Below, piece after piece: positions 1 to 13,087 of a DNA stretch of 64,000 bases. The notes beneath the pieces were generated by a model, which was given only the letters and a program-made list of their open reading frames with translations, had not been told where the DNA came from and made no database searches. The first letter of the stretch is position 1; each line of letters begins with the position of its first letter. Origin of the DNA: Neodontobutis hainanensis (Eukaryota; Chordata; Actinopteri; Gobiiformes; Odontobutidae); assembly GCA_024349245.1 (NCBI GenBank), contig JALDNG010000101.1, positions 880,001 through 944,000 of the forward strand, read 5' to 3'. The position numbers and the translations under genes were made by a program.

Positions 1-128
1 CTCAACTTTTAGCCATAAGCCATTTTATATTTGTATGCGTTTAAATAAGAACTAGATAATTTGCTCTAAGATGCTTGAAAATAGACCTAGGCTCGGCTTG
101 TAAATGAACTTGGCTTATATGTGTGCAG

Positions 129-281
129 TGTGCGGAGCTGTACATGCCTCAGCTGAAATGGGATACAGTTATGAGTTGTGCAAACGGAGACTTGGGAAAC
201 CAGCTCATGCATCAGAACGCCTTGAAGACCCAAGCCCTGAAACCTCCTCATAACTATGTGCCCTGGATCACTATCAATGGG
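129..281 (+). CDS. ifi30: ifi30 (GILT) internal coding exon
   Basis: Partial gene; the 5' exons lie left of the window. The exon encodes 51 residues beginning CAELYMPQLKWDTVMSC, continuing with GDLGNQLMHQNA and ending KPPHNYVPWITING. This matches the conserved second half of gamma-interferon-inducible lysosomal thiol reductase (human: CLQLYAPGL, MQLMHANA, PPHEYVPWVTVNG). GILT reduces protein disulfides in the lysosome or endosome and aids MHC class II antigen processing. Its CXXC active site would be in an upstream exon that is not visible here. The exon is bounded by an AG acceptor at 127-128 and a GTGAGA donor at 282, and ends on a codon boundary. An open frame running past the donor to 359 is intronic. 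The two following exons at 1330 and 1538 complete the gene. The family is recognised with high confidence. Confidence 0.93.
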
Positions 282-1329
282 GTGAGATACTGGATATTAG
301 ATTTATATATTAAATTAATCGCACATGGACATAAATGGCAACATTTACACAAGCATTAAATACAATGCACAGTTACAGTTAAATACATGCAACAGTTATA
401 GAATCATTTGTTTCTGTTCGGTGGAGATTTATGAAGTTGAAAAAGCAGAAGACTAAACTATGATTTTGGGATTGTTTACTCGAACGGTGGTCTCGTGTAA
501 ATGAGAGGCCAATCTGCAACAGAATCTTTGTGTAAAAAAACTTAACTCTTAAACTTATAACAGTAAAATCTTGATTTATTTGAAAATACTTGACTTTTCT
601 ATATTGACTATAGTATTAGTACTTATAAACGTTATTGCAATCCCAAAACTTCTGCGTCCAACGACTGGATGATTGTGCCAACACCTTTTCTGTTAGTGAG
701 CTACTTTTGAAATGACCAAGGCAAAAGAATACCTATATTTTATATTGTACACATTTCTGTCATTAATACACTATAATCACAAAATACCTCAGTAACTTAA
801 CTTGCATCAAGTTTTTAGGACAAAGGCACCACAATAAGGTGGTAAGCTTAACATATTCTAATACACTACTATATTACTTCATATGGTCTATAGTAAATGG
901 TAGTTGAGGTGGTCAGTGCTTGTTGCCAAGGAAGAGACAAAATGGTTTAAACTGTCTTTTCTTCTTTTTGTGAAGTCACATTTTGTTAAACTGTAAGCTT
1001 ACAATATCAGACAATAGACATGATGGACAATAACAAAGGAGAAGCATAATTCAATTTCCTCTATTCATATCATGTTTTGGTTTACCTTCACAGCTATAAC
1101 TTCATTTAACAAACCAGGTTTTGGGTATAGGCATACTAAACGTGTTTTATTTTTAATGAATTAAACTCTACAGTGGGAAAACAACAACAGCAGTTCATTA
1201 TCAAAGAACACTGGGTCTCCATGGTAACGCTCAGAAGGAGGTCCGCAGCTCCGTGTTCTCAGTCTGTGAGCACGCAGCTACTCAAAGTCAGCTACTTTTG
1301 TTCTAAGTTTACCTTTTGTTAACTTCCAG
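282..1329 (+). other. ifi30 intron
   Basis: AT-rich intron between GILT exons, running from a GTGAGA donor to a TTCCAG acceptor. I see no further gene or recognisable mobile element inside it. Confidence 0.8.
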
Positions 1330-1398
1330 GTTCACACAGAGGAGCTCCAGAACCAAGCCATGTCAGCACTTCTCCCTCTGGTGTGCAAAATGTACCAG
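1330..1398 (+). CDS. ifi30: ifi30 (GILT) penultimate coding exon
   Basis: Encodes 23 residues, VHTEELQNQAMSALLPLVCKMYQ with the break after LLPLVC for reference: the first part is VHTEELQ and the last part is LVCKMYQ. It aligns with human GILT KPLEDQTQLLTLVCQLYQ. The AG acceptor is at 1328-1329 and the GT donor at 1399-1400. Both junctions are phase 0, so the frame continues from the exon ending at 281 into the exon at 1538. Confidence 0.92.
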
Positions 1399-1537
1399 GT
1401 ACATTTGGACTCAATTAAGTCTGAGTCACACATTAACTCTGCTGTAGAGCTGTTTTAAAAGCTTCACATAGTCATCTTGTTTTATTCTGGGATGAAAGTC
1501 AAAATTTACAAGTTTTTGTTTGTTTGTTGTCTTTTAG

Positions 1538-1609
1538 GGTGACAAGCCCGAGGTCTGTGGAGGGAAGCTGAAACACTACAGAAGCTACTGCCACAAGACT
1601 GAGGAGTAG
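1538..1609 (+). CDS. ifi30: ifi30 (GILT) last coding exon with stop
   Basis: Starts after the CTTTTAG acceptor at 1531-1537. It encodes GDKPEVCGGKLKHYRSYC followed by HKTEE and a TAG stop at 1607-1609. GDKPEVC corresponds to GKKPDVC in human GILT, and the terminal Cys is typical of the family. The three exons read in one frame, so the 3' end of this gene looks intact. Confidence 0.92.
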   Translation, partial: GDKPEVCGGKLKHYRSYCHKTEE

Positions 1610-1747
1610 CTCCGCAAAAGCTTATATACTGGTGCTATTCAAGTACAAAAGGTTAATAAGGGGTACTGTTTTGAATTCTGTTTTTGATCAGTGTCAATGT
1701 TTTAATATCTTTGTCTAAAGGGAAATTCTTTGTATCATTTTCAATTT

Positions 1748-1753
1748 ATTAAA
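1748..1753 (+). terminator. Poly(A) signal of ifi30
   Basis: An ATTAAA variant polyadenylation signal lies about 140 bases after the ifi30 stop. A canonical AATAAA occurs further on, near 1864, and could serve as an alternative. Confidence 0.5.
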
Positions 1754-2876
1754 ACTTTACACCAAACCTGAATCTACTTCTCTCTCAAAATATCTTGTAT
1801 TTCTTCAGTCCAATATTAGAGAATGACATTCATTTTTTTTTTTTTTTTTTTAACAATGTCTGCAATAAACAATCTCTTTTCTTCTTAGAGCCCTCAGCAA
1901 GGTCAGGGAAGTGCCCTAAAATCCAGGGAAAGGTGGAAGAAAGCCAAGGGAGAGCCATAAACCAGACATAAGCCAGGACAGACAAACAGTGCCACAGGTG
2001 CTTTTAGGGCAAAGAACTTGCGAACACATTATTCCAGCTATTAACTGAAAAGCAGTGTGTGGAGTGGCCTTTAGGTGGAGCCACAACTGCACTTTCAGCA
2101 CTGTATTCTGTGGAAGTCGCATTATGTCTTGACTGCATTAAGAAAGTTTATTGTAAATTGTTAATACATTTAAAGTAATGTTGATTTGACATAGTATTTT
2201 TTTTTTTAAACAAAACAACAAATCTTAGAATATTACTTTTTTTTTTTTTTTTTTTAAACAGTTAGGTTTTGTTAGAGCTTTTTGTTTAACCTCTAATTAT
2301 CTACTGACTGGCAACCAAAGGGCACTAGCCCATTTGCTTCTTTCACTTTTTAACAGCAGTATACTAAAGAGGTTTTTAACATTTTACACCATGCTTCTAA
2401 TTTACTTGGATGTGTTTGGAACCACTCCTTAGTCACTATATAGGGCATTAAATATTAATTACTCCATTTTGTAGTGGTGTGGAATAGTGTATATAATAGT
2501 GTAGTGGAATTCTAGTGACGGCTATGGGCTGTGGCTCAATTCTCATAACATGCCTCCTTAATGCCTCGACATCTCGCACTGGCAGTTAGTCTCCATGCTG
2601 TCCCAAAGCTCTTCATGCTGCTCTGAGGAGTGAGGACAGGAGCTGCAGGAGGGTTCTGAGAGGAGGCTTAAGTCAGGATGCACTGGAGTCCCTACGTGGA
2701 AGTCAAAATCACGGTGTAGGAGAAAACCCAATCCACTCCACACGCTGTTGGACAAGACACACAAGCGACACCCATGTTTGGTTTTTGAAGAACTTCAGCA
2801 GAGACTAGAGACGTCTCTAGAGTCTCTTAGTTGCAGTGTTTCATTTGAGTGTTAGAATAAGTCCCTGACAACTTTA
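1754..2876. other. Intergenic stretch after ifi30
   Basis: AT-rich sequence with poly-T runs near 1832-1851 and 2238-2257. No coding segment with recognisable homology was seen; short open frames here have no family features. Confidence 0.6.
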
Positions 2877-4084
2877 CACTCACCTAAAGGATTATTAGGA
2901 ACACCAGACTAATACTGTGTTTGACCCCCTTTCATCTTCAGAACTGTCTGAATTCTACGTGGCATTGATTCAACAAGGTGCTGAAATCATTCTTTAGAAA
3001 TGTTGGCCCACATTGAAAGAATAGCATCTTGCAGTTGATGGAGATTTGTGGGATGCACATCCAGGGCACAAAGCTCCCGCTCCACCACATCCCAAAGATG
3101 CTCTATTGGGTTGAGATCTGGTGACTGTGGGGACCATTTTAGTTCATTGAACTCATTGTCATGTTCAAGAAACCAATTTGAAATGATTCAAGCTTTGTGA
3201 CATGGTGCATTATCCTGCTGGAAGTGCCCATCAGAGGATGGGTACATGATGGTCATAAAGGGATGGTCAGAAACAATGCTCAGGTAGGCCGTGGCATTTA
3301 AATGATGCCCAATTGTCACTAAGGGGCCTAAAGTGTGCCAAGAAAACATCCCCCACACCATTACACCACCAGCACCAGCCTGCACAGTGGTAACAAGGCA
3401 TGATGGATCCATGTTCTCATTCTGTTTACGTCAAAATCTGACTCTACCATCTGAATGTCTCAACAGAAATTGAGACTCATAAGATCAGGCAACATATTTA
3501 CAGTCTTCAACTCTCCAATTGTGGTGAGCTCATGCAAATTGTAGCCTCTTTTTCCTATTTGTAGTGCAGATGAGTGGTACCCGGTGGGGTCTTCTGCTGT
3601 TGTAGCCCATCCTCTTCAAGGTTGTGCGTGTTGTGGCTTCACAAATGCTTTGCTGCAAACCTCGGTTGTAACGCGTGGTTATTTCAGTCAAAGTTGCTCT
3701 TCTATCATCTTGAATCAGTCGTCCCATTCTCCTCTGACCTCTAGCATCAACAAGGCATTTTTGCCCAACAGGATACTGGCTGTTTTTCCCTTTTTACACC
3801 ATTCTTTGTAAACCCTAGAAATGGTTGTGCAGGAAAATCCCAGTAACTGAGCAGATTGTGAAATACTCAGACCGACCCGTCTGGCACCAACAAGCATGCC
3901 ATTCTCAAAATTGCTTAAATCACCTTTCTTTCCCATTCTGACATTCAGTTTGGAGTTCAGGAGATTGTCTTGACCAGGACCACACCCCTAAATGCACTGA
4001 AGCAACTGCCATGTAATTGGTTGATTAGATTCTTGCATTAATGAGAAATTGAACAGGTGTTCCTAACAATCCTTTAGGTGAGTG
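2877..4084 (-). mobile_element. Tc1-like DNA transposon, decayed
   Basis: A complete 1208-bp element. The left end reads CACTCACCTAAAGGATTATT and continues AGGAACACC. The right end is its reverse complement with one mismatch over about 29 bases. It is flanked by TA at 2875-2876 and 4085-4086, the target duplication of Tc1/mariner elements. The transposase lies on the minus strand and is interrupted, so the copy is not autonomous. Confidence 0.93.
3188..3936 (-). pseudogene. Tc1-type transposase remnant
   Basis: Minus-strand remnant of a DDE transposase. The N-terminal part (3936-3715) starts MGKKGDLSNFENGML and contains a helix-turn-helix region with SISQSAQLLGFSCTTISRVY. The next part (3727-3530) is in another frame and includes NRKKRLQFA, so there is a frameshift near 3715-3727. 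The C-terminal part (3412-3188) contains GGVMVWGMFSW and the catalytic-region motif QQDNAPCHKA, and is separated by stop codons. Such a protein would bind the terminal repeats and cut and paste the element, but this copy cannot make a full-length product. Confidence 0.88.
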
Positions 4085-4246
4085 TATAATTGTATAAATA
4101 CAGAGAAAGATCCTGTCTGCTATCAAATAAAGGCAAAAGGCCTGAATAAAGCCTTTTTATATATCATTTAGTTCACACTAAATTCAATTCTGAAGTTAAT
4201 TTGAGATTCTGCTGCTGGTTCAGTTGTGTAATTGTCATCACAAACA

Positions 4247-4381
4247 GATGCCGCTGCAGATGACGCTCCTGAGGAGAGGCTGTCCCATCAGGCCTCCTCT
4301 GGTTGCTCATCTGTTGATGGGTCTAAGACGGAAGGAGAGGATGGGAGTGAAGGCATTGAGGGTGCATGTATTCAGAAATGA
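4247..4381 (+). other. Orphan acidic open segment
   Basis: Read in the frame beginning at 4247, this 44-codon stretch gives DAAADDAPEERLSHQASSG, then a Ser/Gly/Glu-rich tail, and a TGA at 4379. The acidic, low-complexity composition resembles a terminal exon, and a CACAAACAG sequence just before could act as an acceptor, but it lacks a good pyrimidine tract. I do not recognise a family and it may be chance. Confidence 0.2.
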
Positions 4382-4554
4382 GATGCAGCCATGGTCACAA
4401 GACTGTCAAAAAAGACCATAATGCTTTGCAAGTTTGCCATTTTGAATGTTTGAATGAAACCTGCAGTGGAACTCACTTCACAAAAGAGTTTTTTTTTTTT
4501 TTTTTATTAAACACCCCCTTTAAAAGAAATGAAGACAAAAGGTTGACAGGAAAC

Positions 4555-4672
4555 AGGGCAAACTCGAGAGGGGTGACATTGGGCAAATCACTTGTCTGAG
4601 ATTTGAGCCAGGTCTCCCATGGTCTTGTGTATTTGGAAGTGCTCTACCAACTAAGTTTGTTGTACATTGCCT
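4555..4672 (-). mobile_element. tRNA-derived SINE fragment
   Basis: On the minus strand the sequence starts ACTTAGTTGGTAGAGCAC, a polymerase III A-box-like segment. About 45 bases later comes GGCTCAAATCTC, a B-box-like segment, followed by a unique tail (ACAAGTGATTTGCCC). The spacing and order are those of a tRNA head on a fish SINE. The B box is degraded (CAAA instead of CGAA). Confidence 0.6.
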
Positions 4673-6329
4673 AAAATCACGCTGGTTTCTGCCAATGGGC
4701 TGTTTATTTAGTAAACGCTAACTGGAGCTGTGCATAGAGGTGCCTCATTTAAATCTGAGCCCTGTCTAACCAGAAGGTCTAGTACCAGGAGGTCTGATTA
4801 TGAAAGATGATAAACCCATGAATAAAACCTGTCAACAAAGCCTGGTTTCACTTCTGCCATTACAACGCTAGCTTTAAAAAGAAATATGGACCACACAACT
4901 CTTAAAAGTTGTTGATCAACTTAGAACAGTATTAAATGTGCAGTAACAAAGAAACCCAAGTTTCATGCATGCATTGTAGCCAAAGAAATATTTACTTTGC
5001 AACCGACAAAAAACCTAATCTCAGTATGCAATTGTTCATTTTTAGTGGAAGAGATTGTCTGGCAGCTAAGGATTTAGACATATCCTGTTTATAAAGATGA
5101 ACTGATGTTTAATATTTCTTCTTTATCTTCCCTCGAGTGCGGCCTCAGCTCATGTGAAGGCTCTAGTCTCCTTTTCGCAATAAAACGAATGACCAGGTAA
5201 CTCCAAACCTAAATCAAAACACTCATTTACACCTCATACATTTTGACATGTCATGTCTACACATTGTGCTTTAGTGCAATCTAGGGTGAGATTTGTAGCC
5301 TGACACTAGTTCAAAGCTACTTTTACAATCAGACCACACCGTTCTCAGTCTTGAAAGATGCAAATAACTGATGAGAGCAAAGTGGTCTGAAGAGGCGTGG
5401 AAATACTTTACAATGTGACGGCGCTCCATATCTGATCTTAAACCTGGTTCCTGTGTCTTGCTCTGTGGCATTTCCTCTGTTGTTGTCTTGTTGACACAGA
5501 AGCGGCTTAAAGTATGAGGAGAAATAACTCATCCAAAATTTTTACCCACACAGAGGTAAGACCAATTCAACTGACTTTCATTAAAATAGCAGCAGTAAAG
5601 GATATTGAAGCAGTAGTATTTTGAATACTGCGAGAATGTATATCTTGGTTTGAAACTACCACTACTACATCTATTCTGAACATTAGTACAGCCATAAAAC
5701 TAATAAGGAAATTACATTGTTAGTGGCTGAGATACAGTACTCACCAAACACTTTGTGTGACTATGACAAGTGCCACAATGTGATTGCTGAACAACTGGAT
5801 CAGAGTCTGAAACTGATGATCTGGATCTCGCTGCTCCCAGTCAGCAGTGCTTAGTCTTTTGTCCTTGGTGTTCCTCCACCAAGACTAAAATGATGTGCTT
5901 CTAAAGTTTTGGTGCTGATCCCACCACTGACGGATCAGGGCCATAGACTATTTTTATTAGCAGACATTGTTATCGCATTAGGTCTGAAATATGAAGCGGT
6001 GTCTGCTACTTTTATCCTACGAAACTAGCTAAAACTGAAATTACAGTTACAGTAAGTACCTCACTGTTTTAATTCTAAAACGCGTTTTATGTGTTTTGGT
6101 CTTGGTCATCTCATTAACGTAAGCAGCAGCTGGATTCTTTTGAGATTTATAAGTTTACAAACCCTTTAAAATTAGACCAGTGTGGTGACAATACTTCCAG
6201 TTACAACATGGAGTTGTGATTAGATAAAAATGAGGTTACTGACGGTGGTTTATCCAATCAGATATTCATCTTCATCAACAACTCGTGTGTGTATTTGTGA
6301 CAGTGAACAAATTGACAAACCCTCCAGCT
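4673..6329. other. Intergenic stretch without a recognised gene
   Basis: Mostly AT-rich. Minus-strand frames around 5270-5530 are open for about 66 codons in two overlapping registers but show no domain. The segment may be an old mobile element. No splice-bounded exon was identified. Confidence 0.45.
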
Positions 6330-7283
6330 CCATTTCCTCCAGAATTAGTTTCCACCACCAAATGCAATGAGTTTGCATTGTTTTTCTATGATATGGTTCA
6401 GGGCACTGAACATGATACAGTCCACAGAGCATAAAACAACACTGCAGCCATTTAGGAGACACTTGGTTGGGTTAACACATTTTACACCCATTAATAAAAG
6501 GTTGCAGTTTTCAATTGTTCTAAGTTCATCCACCTGCTGCCTCAGTGTTTTACCCACTAGATTTCTAAAATCAATACTAAGCAGTTTGTTACCACAACTC
6601 ACTGACAGTCAGTAAATACTTACAGTCTGGAACATTTCCAAGGGACTTAAAAACTGTTGTCATCAAGCCTCTCCTAAAGAAGAGCAGTCTTGATGCTACA
6701 GTGCTCAACAACTATCGACCCATATCAAACCTGCCATTTTTAGGAAAAGTCATCGAAAAAGTTGTATATCAGCATTATATTTAACTTACTGACTTTCTAT
6801 TGCTTAACAACTACTTTGATCCTTTTCATTTAGGATTCAGGCCCCATCACAAACCGAGACTGCACAAAGTCACAAATAAAATCCGTCTGAGCACTGATTC
6901 AGCCAAAGTCTCTTAAGTCTTAATTCTGTTGGACTTAAGTGCTGCGTTTTATACAGTGGACCATGAAATCCTGTAACAAAGATTAGATATATGGATAGTA
7001 ATCTGTGGAACTGCCTTTAAATGGTTTCAGTCATATCTTAAAGACAGGAAGTACTTTGTTTCGGTTGGTAACTGTGTATTAGACCAAATGACCCTGACAT
7101 GTGGGGTCCCACAGGAGTCTATCTTGGGACCCCTATTAGTCAATCTTTCCATGCTTCCTTTAGACCAGTTATTACGCAGCTGGGACGTATCCTACTATAA
7201 TTATGCAGGTGACACTCAGATATACATTTCTGTCAAAGCAGGTGAAAATGTACCAATCCATTCACCGTCACTGCATCCACAAT
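6330..7283 (+). mobile_element. CR1/L2-type LINE fragment (reverse transcriptase, degraded)
   Basis: Plus-strand translation, with several stops and frame changes, gives the reverse transcriptase core of a fish non-LTR retrotransposon. The order is FPRDLKTVVIKPLLKK, NNYRPISNLPFLGKVIEKVV, FHLGFRPHH, LDLSAAF, MTCGVPQESILGPLLVNL and YAGDTQIYIS. The last is the YADD catalytic box with one Asp replaced by Gly. Upstream, near 6365-6660, weak similarity to the linker before the RT can be followed. The element stops abruptly where the minisatellite begins, and its 3' end is missing. Confidence 0.85.
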
Positions 7284-10200
7284 TTGTGTGAGTATGTTGC
7301 ACTGGTGTATGAATTGAGCACTGGTGTATAAATGTGTGAGAATGTTGCATTGGTGTATGAATGTGTAAGAATGTTGCACTGGTGTATGAATGTGTGAGAA
7401 TGTTGCTCTGGTGCATGAATGTGTAAGAATGTTGCACTGGTGTATGAATGTGTGAGAATGTTGCACTGGTGCATGAATGTGTAAGAATGTTGCACTGGTG
7501 TATGAATGTTTCACTATTGTATAAATGTGTGTAAATGTTGCACTGGTGTATAAATGTGTGAATGTTACACTGGTGTATGAATGTGTAAGAATGTTGCACT
7601 GGTGTATGAATGTGTGAGAATGTTGCACTGGTGTATGAATGTGTGAGAATGTTGCACTGGTGTATGAATGTGTGTAAATGTTGCACTGGTGTATGAATGT
7701 TTCACTATTGTATAAATGTGTGTAAATGTTGCACTGGTGTATAAATGTGTGAATGTTACACTGGTGTATGAATGTGTGTTAATGTTGCACTGGTGTATGA
7801 ATGTGTGAGAATGTTGCTCTGGTGTATGAATGTTTCACTATTGTATAAATGTGTGTAAATGTTGCACTGGTGTATGAATGTGTGAGAATGTTGCACTGGT
7901 GTATGAATGTGTGAGAATGTTGCACTGGTGTATGAATGTGTAAGAATGTTGCACTGGTGTATGAATGTTTCACTATTGTATAAATGTGTGTAAATGTTGC
8001 ACTGGTGTATGAATGTGTGAGAATGTTGCTCTGGTGTATGAATGTGTAAGAATGTTGCACTGGTGTATGAATGTTTCACTATTGTATAAATGTGTGTAAA
8101 TGTTGCACTGGTGTATGAATGTGTGAGAATGTTGCACTGGTGTATGAATGTGTGTGAATGTTGCTCTGGTGTATGAATGTGTGAGAATGTTGCACTGGTG
8201 TATGAATGTGTGAGAATGTTGCACTGGTGTATGAATGTGTGAGAATGTTGCTCTGGTGTATGAATGTGTGAGAATGTTGCACTGGTGTATGAATGTGTGT
8301 TAATGTTGCACTGGTGTATGAATGTGTGTGAATGTTGCACTGGTGTATGAATGTGTATGAATGTTGCACTGGTGTATAAATGTGTGAGAATGTTGCATTG
8401 GTGTATGAATGTGTGAGAATGTTGCTCTGGTGTATGTGTGTGTATTAATTTTGCACTTGTGTATGAAAGTTGCATTTGTGTATGAATGTGTGTGAATGTT
8501 GCACTGGTGTATGAATGTGTGAGAATGTTGCACTGGTGTATGAATGTGTGAGAATGTTGCACTGGTGTATCAATATGTGAGAATGTTGCACTGGTGTATG
8601 AATGTGTGAGAATGTTGCACTGGTGTATAAATGTGTGAGAATGTTGCACTGGTGTATGAATGTGTGAGAATGTTGCACTGGTGTATGAATGTGTGAGAAT
8701 GTTGCACTGTTGTATGAATGTGTGAGAATGTTACACTGGTGTATGAATGTGTGCGAATGTTGCACTGGTGTATAAATGTGTGAGAATGTTGCACTGGTGT
8801 ATGAATGTGTGTGAATGTTGCACTGGTGTATGAATGTGTGAGAATGTTGCACTGGTGTATGAATGTGTGAGAATGTTGCACTGGTGTATGAATGTGTGAG
8901 AATATTGCACTGGTGTATAAATGTGTGAGAATGTTGCACTGGTGTATAAATGTGTGAGAATGTTGCACTGGTGTATGAATGTGTGTGAATGTTGCACTGG
9001 TGTATGAATGTGTGAGAATGTTGCTCTGGTGTATGAATGTGTGAGAATGTTGCACTGGTGTATGAATGTGTGAGAATGTTGCTCTGGTGTATGAATGTGT
9101 GAGAATGTTGCACTGGTGTATGAATGTGTGAGAATGTTGCACTGGTGTATAAATGTGTATGAATGTTGCACTGGTGTATAAATGTGTATGAATGTTGCAC
9201 TGGTGTATGAATGTGTGAGAATGTTGCACTGGTGTATGTGTGTGTGAGAATGTTACACTGGTGTATAAATGTGTATGAATGTTGCACTGGTGTATGAATG
9301 TGTGAGAATGTTGCACTGGTGTATGTGTGTGTGAGAATGTTACACTGGTGTATAAATGTGTGTAAATGTTGCACTGGTGTGTGAATGTGTGAGAATGTTG
9401 CACTGGTGTATGAATGTGTGAGAATGTTGCACTGGTGTATGAATGTGTGAGAATGTTGCACTGGTGTATGAATGTGTGAGAATGTTGCACTGGTGTATGA
9501 ATGTGTGAGAATGTTGCAGTGGTGTATGTGTGTGTGAGAATGTTGCACTGGTGTATAAATGTGTATGAATGTTGCACTGGTGTATAAATGTGTATGAATG
9601 TTGCACTGGTGTATGAATGTGTGAGAATGTTGCACTGGTGTATGTGTGTGTGAGAATGTTACACTGGTGTATAAATGTGTATGAATGTTGCACTGGTGTA
9701 TGAATGTGTGAGAATGTTGCACTGGTGTATGTGTGTGTGAGAATGTTACACTGGTGTATAAATGTGTGTAAATGTTGCACTGGTGTATGAATGTGTGAGA
9801 ATGTTGCACTGGTGTATAAATGTGTGAATGTTACACTGGTGCATGAATGTGTGTTAATGTTGCACTGGTGTATGAATGTGTGTTAATGTTGCACTGGTGT
9901 ATGAATGTGTGAGAATGTTGCACTGGTGTATAAATGTGTATGAATGTTGCACTGGTGTATAAATGTGTATGAATGTTGCACTGGTGTATAAATGTGTATG
10001 AATGTTGCACTGGTGTATGAATGTGTGAGAATGTTGCACTGGTGTATGTGTGTGTGAGAATGTTGCACTGGTGTATAAATGTGTATGAATGTTGCACTGG
10101 TGTATGAATGTCTGTGAATGTTGCACTGGTGTATGGATGTGTGAGAATGTTGCACTGGTGTATGAATGTGTGTGAATGTTGCACTGGTGTATGAATGTGT

Positions 10201-13056
10201 GAGAATGTTGCACTGGTGTATGAATGTGTGAGAATGTTGCTCTGGTGTTTGAAAGTGTGAGAATGTTGCACTGGTGTATAAATGTGTGAGAATGTTGCAT
10301 TGGTGTATGAATGTGTGAGAATGTTGCTCTGGTGTATGAATGTGTGTAAATGTTGCAGTGGTGTATGAATGTGTGAGAATGTTGCACTGGTGTATGTGTG
10401 TGTATTAATTTTGCACTTGTGTATGAAAGTTGCATTTGTGTATGAATGTGTGTGAATGTTGCACTGGTGTATGAATGTGTGAGAATGTTGCACTGGTGTA
10501 TGAATGTGTGAGAATGTTGCACTGGTGTATCAATATGTGAGAATGTTGCACTGGTGTATAAATGTGTGAATGTTACACTGGTGCATGAATGTGTGAATGT
10601 TGCACTGGTGCATGAATGTGAGAATGTTGCACTGTTGTATGAATGTGTGAGAATGTTACACTGGTGTATAAATGTGTGAGAATGTTGCACTGGTGTATAA
10701 ATATGTGAATGTTGCTCTGGTGTATGAATGTGTGTGAATGTTGCACTGGTGTATGAATGTGTGAGAATGTTGCACTGGTGTATGAATGTGTGAGAATGTT
10801 ACACTGGTGTATGAATGTGTGAGAATGTTACACTGGTGTATGAATGTGTGAGAATGTTGCACTGGTGTATGAATGTGTGAGAATGTTGCACTGGTGTATG
10901 AATGTGTGAGAATGTTGCACTGGTGTATGAATGTGTGAGAATGTTACACTGGTGTATGAATGTGTGAGAATGTTGCACTGGTGTATGAATGTGTGAGAAT
11001 GTTGTACTGGTGTATGAATGTGTGAGAATGTTACACTGGTGTATGAATGTGTGAGAATGTTGCACTGGTGTATGAATGTGTGAGAATGTTGCACTGGTGT
11101 ATGAATGTGTGAGAATGTTACACTGGTGTATGAATGTGTGAGAATGTTGCACTGGTGTATGAATGTGTGCGAATGTTGCACTGGTGTATAAATGTGTGAG
11201 AATGTTGTACTGGTGTATGAATGTGTGAGAATGTTACACTGGTGTATGAATGTGTGAGAATGTTGCACTGGTGTATGAATGTGTGAGAATGTTGCAGTGG
11301 TGTATGTGTGTGTGAGAATGTTGCACTGGTGTATAAATGTGTATGAATGTTGCACTGGTGTATAAAAGTGTATGAATGTTGCACTGGTGTATGAATGTGT
11401 GAGAATGTTGCACTGGTGTATGTGTGTGTGAGAATGTTACACTGGTGTATAAATGTGTATGAATGTTGCACTGGTGTATGAATGTGTGAGAATGTTGCAC
11501 TGGTGTATGTGTGTGTGAGAATGTTACACTGGTGTATAAATGTGTGTAAATGTTGCACTGGTGTATGAATGTGTGAGAATGTTGCACTGGTGTATGAATG
11601 TGTGAGAATGTTGCACTGGTGTATGAATGTGTGAGAATGTTGCACTGGTGTATGAATGTGTGAGAATGTTGCACTGGTGTATGAATGTTTGAGAATGTTG
11701 CACTGGTGTATGAATGTGTGAGAATGTTGCACTGGTGTATGTGTGTGTGAGAATGTTGCACTGGTGTATAAATGTGTATAAATGTTGCACTGGTGTATAA
11801 ATGTGTATGAATGTTGCACTGGTGTATGAATGTGTGAGAATGTTGCACTGGTGTATGTGTGTGTGAGAATGTTGCACTGGTGTATGTGTGTGTGTGAGAA
11901 TGTTACACTGGTGTATAAATGTGTGTAAATGTTGCACTGGTGTATGAATGTGTGAGAATGTTGCACTGGTGTATAAATGTGTGAATGTTACACTGGTGCA
12001 TGAATGTGTGTTAATGTTGCACTGGTGTATGAATGTGTGTTAATGTTGCACTGGTGTATGAATGTGTGAGAATGTTGCACTGGTGTATAAATGTGTGAAT
12101 GTTACACTGGTGCATGAATGTGTGTTAATGTTGCACTGGTGTATGAATGTGTGTTAATGTTGCACTGGTGTATGAATGTGTGAGAATGTTGCACTGGTGT
12201 ATAAATGTGTATGAATGTTGCACTGGTGTATAAATGTGTGAGAATGTTGCACTGGTGTATGTGTGTGTATTAATTTTGCACTTGTGTATGAAAGTTGCAT
12301 TTGTGTATGAATGTGTGTGAATGTTGCACTGGTGTATGAATGTGTGAGAATGTTGCACTGGTGTATGAATGTGTGAGAATGTTGCACTGGTCTATCAATA
12401 TGTGAGAATGTTGCACTGGTGTATAAATGTGTGAATGTTACACTGGTGCATGAATGTGTGAATGTTGCACTGGTGCATGAATGTGAGAATGTTGCACTGG
12501 TGTATGAATGTGTGAGAATGTTGCACTGGTGTATGAATGTGTGAGAATGTTACACTGGTGTATAAATGTGTGAGAATGTTGCACTGGTGTATAAATGTGT
12601 GAGAATGTTGCACTGGTGTATAAATATGTGAATGTTGCTCTGGTGTATGAATGTGTGTGAATGTTGCACTGGTGTATGAATGTGTGAGAATGTTGCACTG
12701 GTGTATGAATGTGTGAGAATGTTACACTGGTGTATGAATGTGTGAGAATGTTGCACTGGTGTATGAATGTGTGAGAATGTTGCACTGGTGTATGAATGTG
12801 TGAGAATGTTGCACTGGTGTATGAATGTGTGAGAATGTTACACTGGTGTATGAATGTGTGAGAATGTTGCACTGGTGTATGAATGTGTGAGAATGTTGCA
12901 CTGGTGTATGAATGTGTGAGAATGTTGCACTGGTGTATGAATGTGTGAGAATGTTACACTGGTGTATGAATGTGTGCGAATGTTGCACTGGTGTATTGGT
13001 GTATGAATGTGTGAGAATATTGCACTGGTGTATAAATGTGTGAGAATGTTGCACTG

Positions 13057-13061
<5 letters not shown>

Positions 13062-13087
<26 letters not shown>
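13062..13087. repeat. (TG)n microsatellite inside the minisatellite
   Basis: A run of about a dozen TG dinucleotides, apparently grown from the GTGTGTGTG variant of the unit. Confidence 0.8.

Noticed and set aside
6345..6602. Minus-strand 85-codon open frame
   Set aside because: Opposite strand of the LINE fragment.
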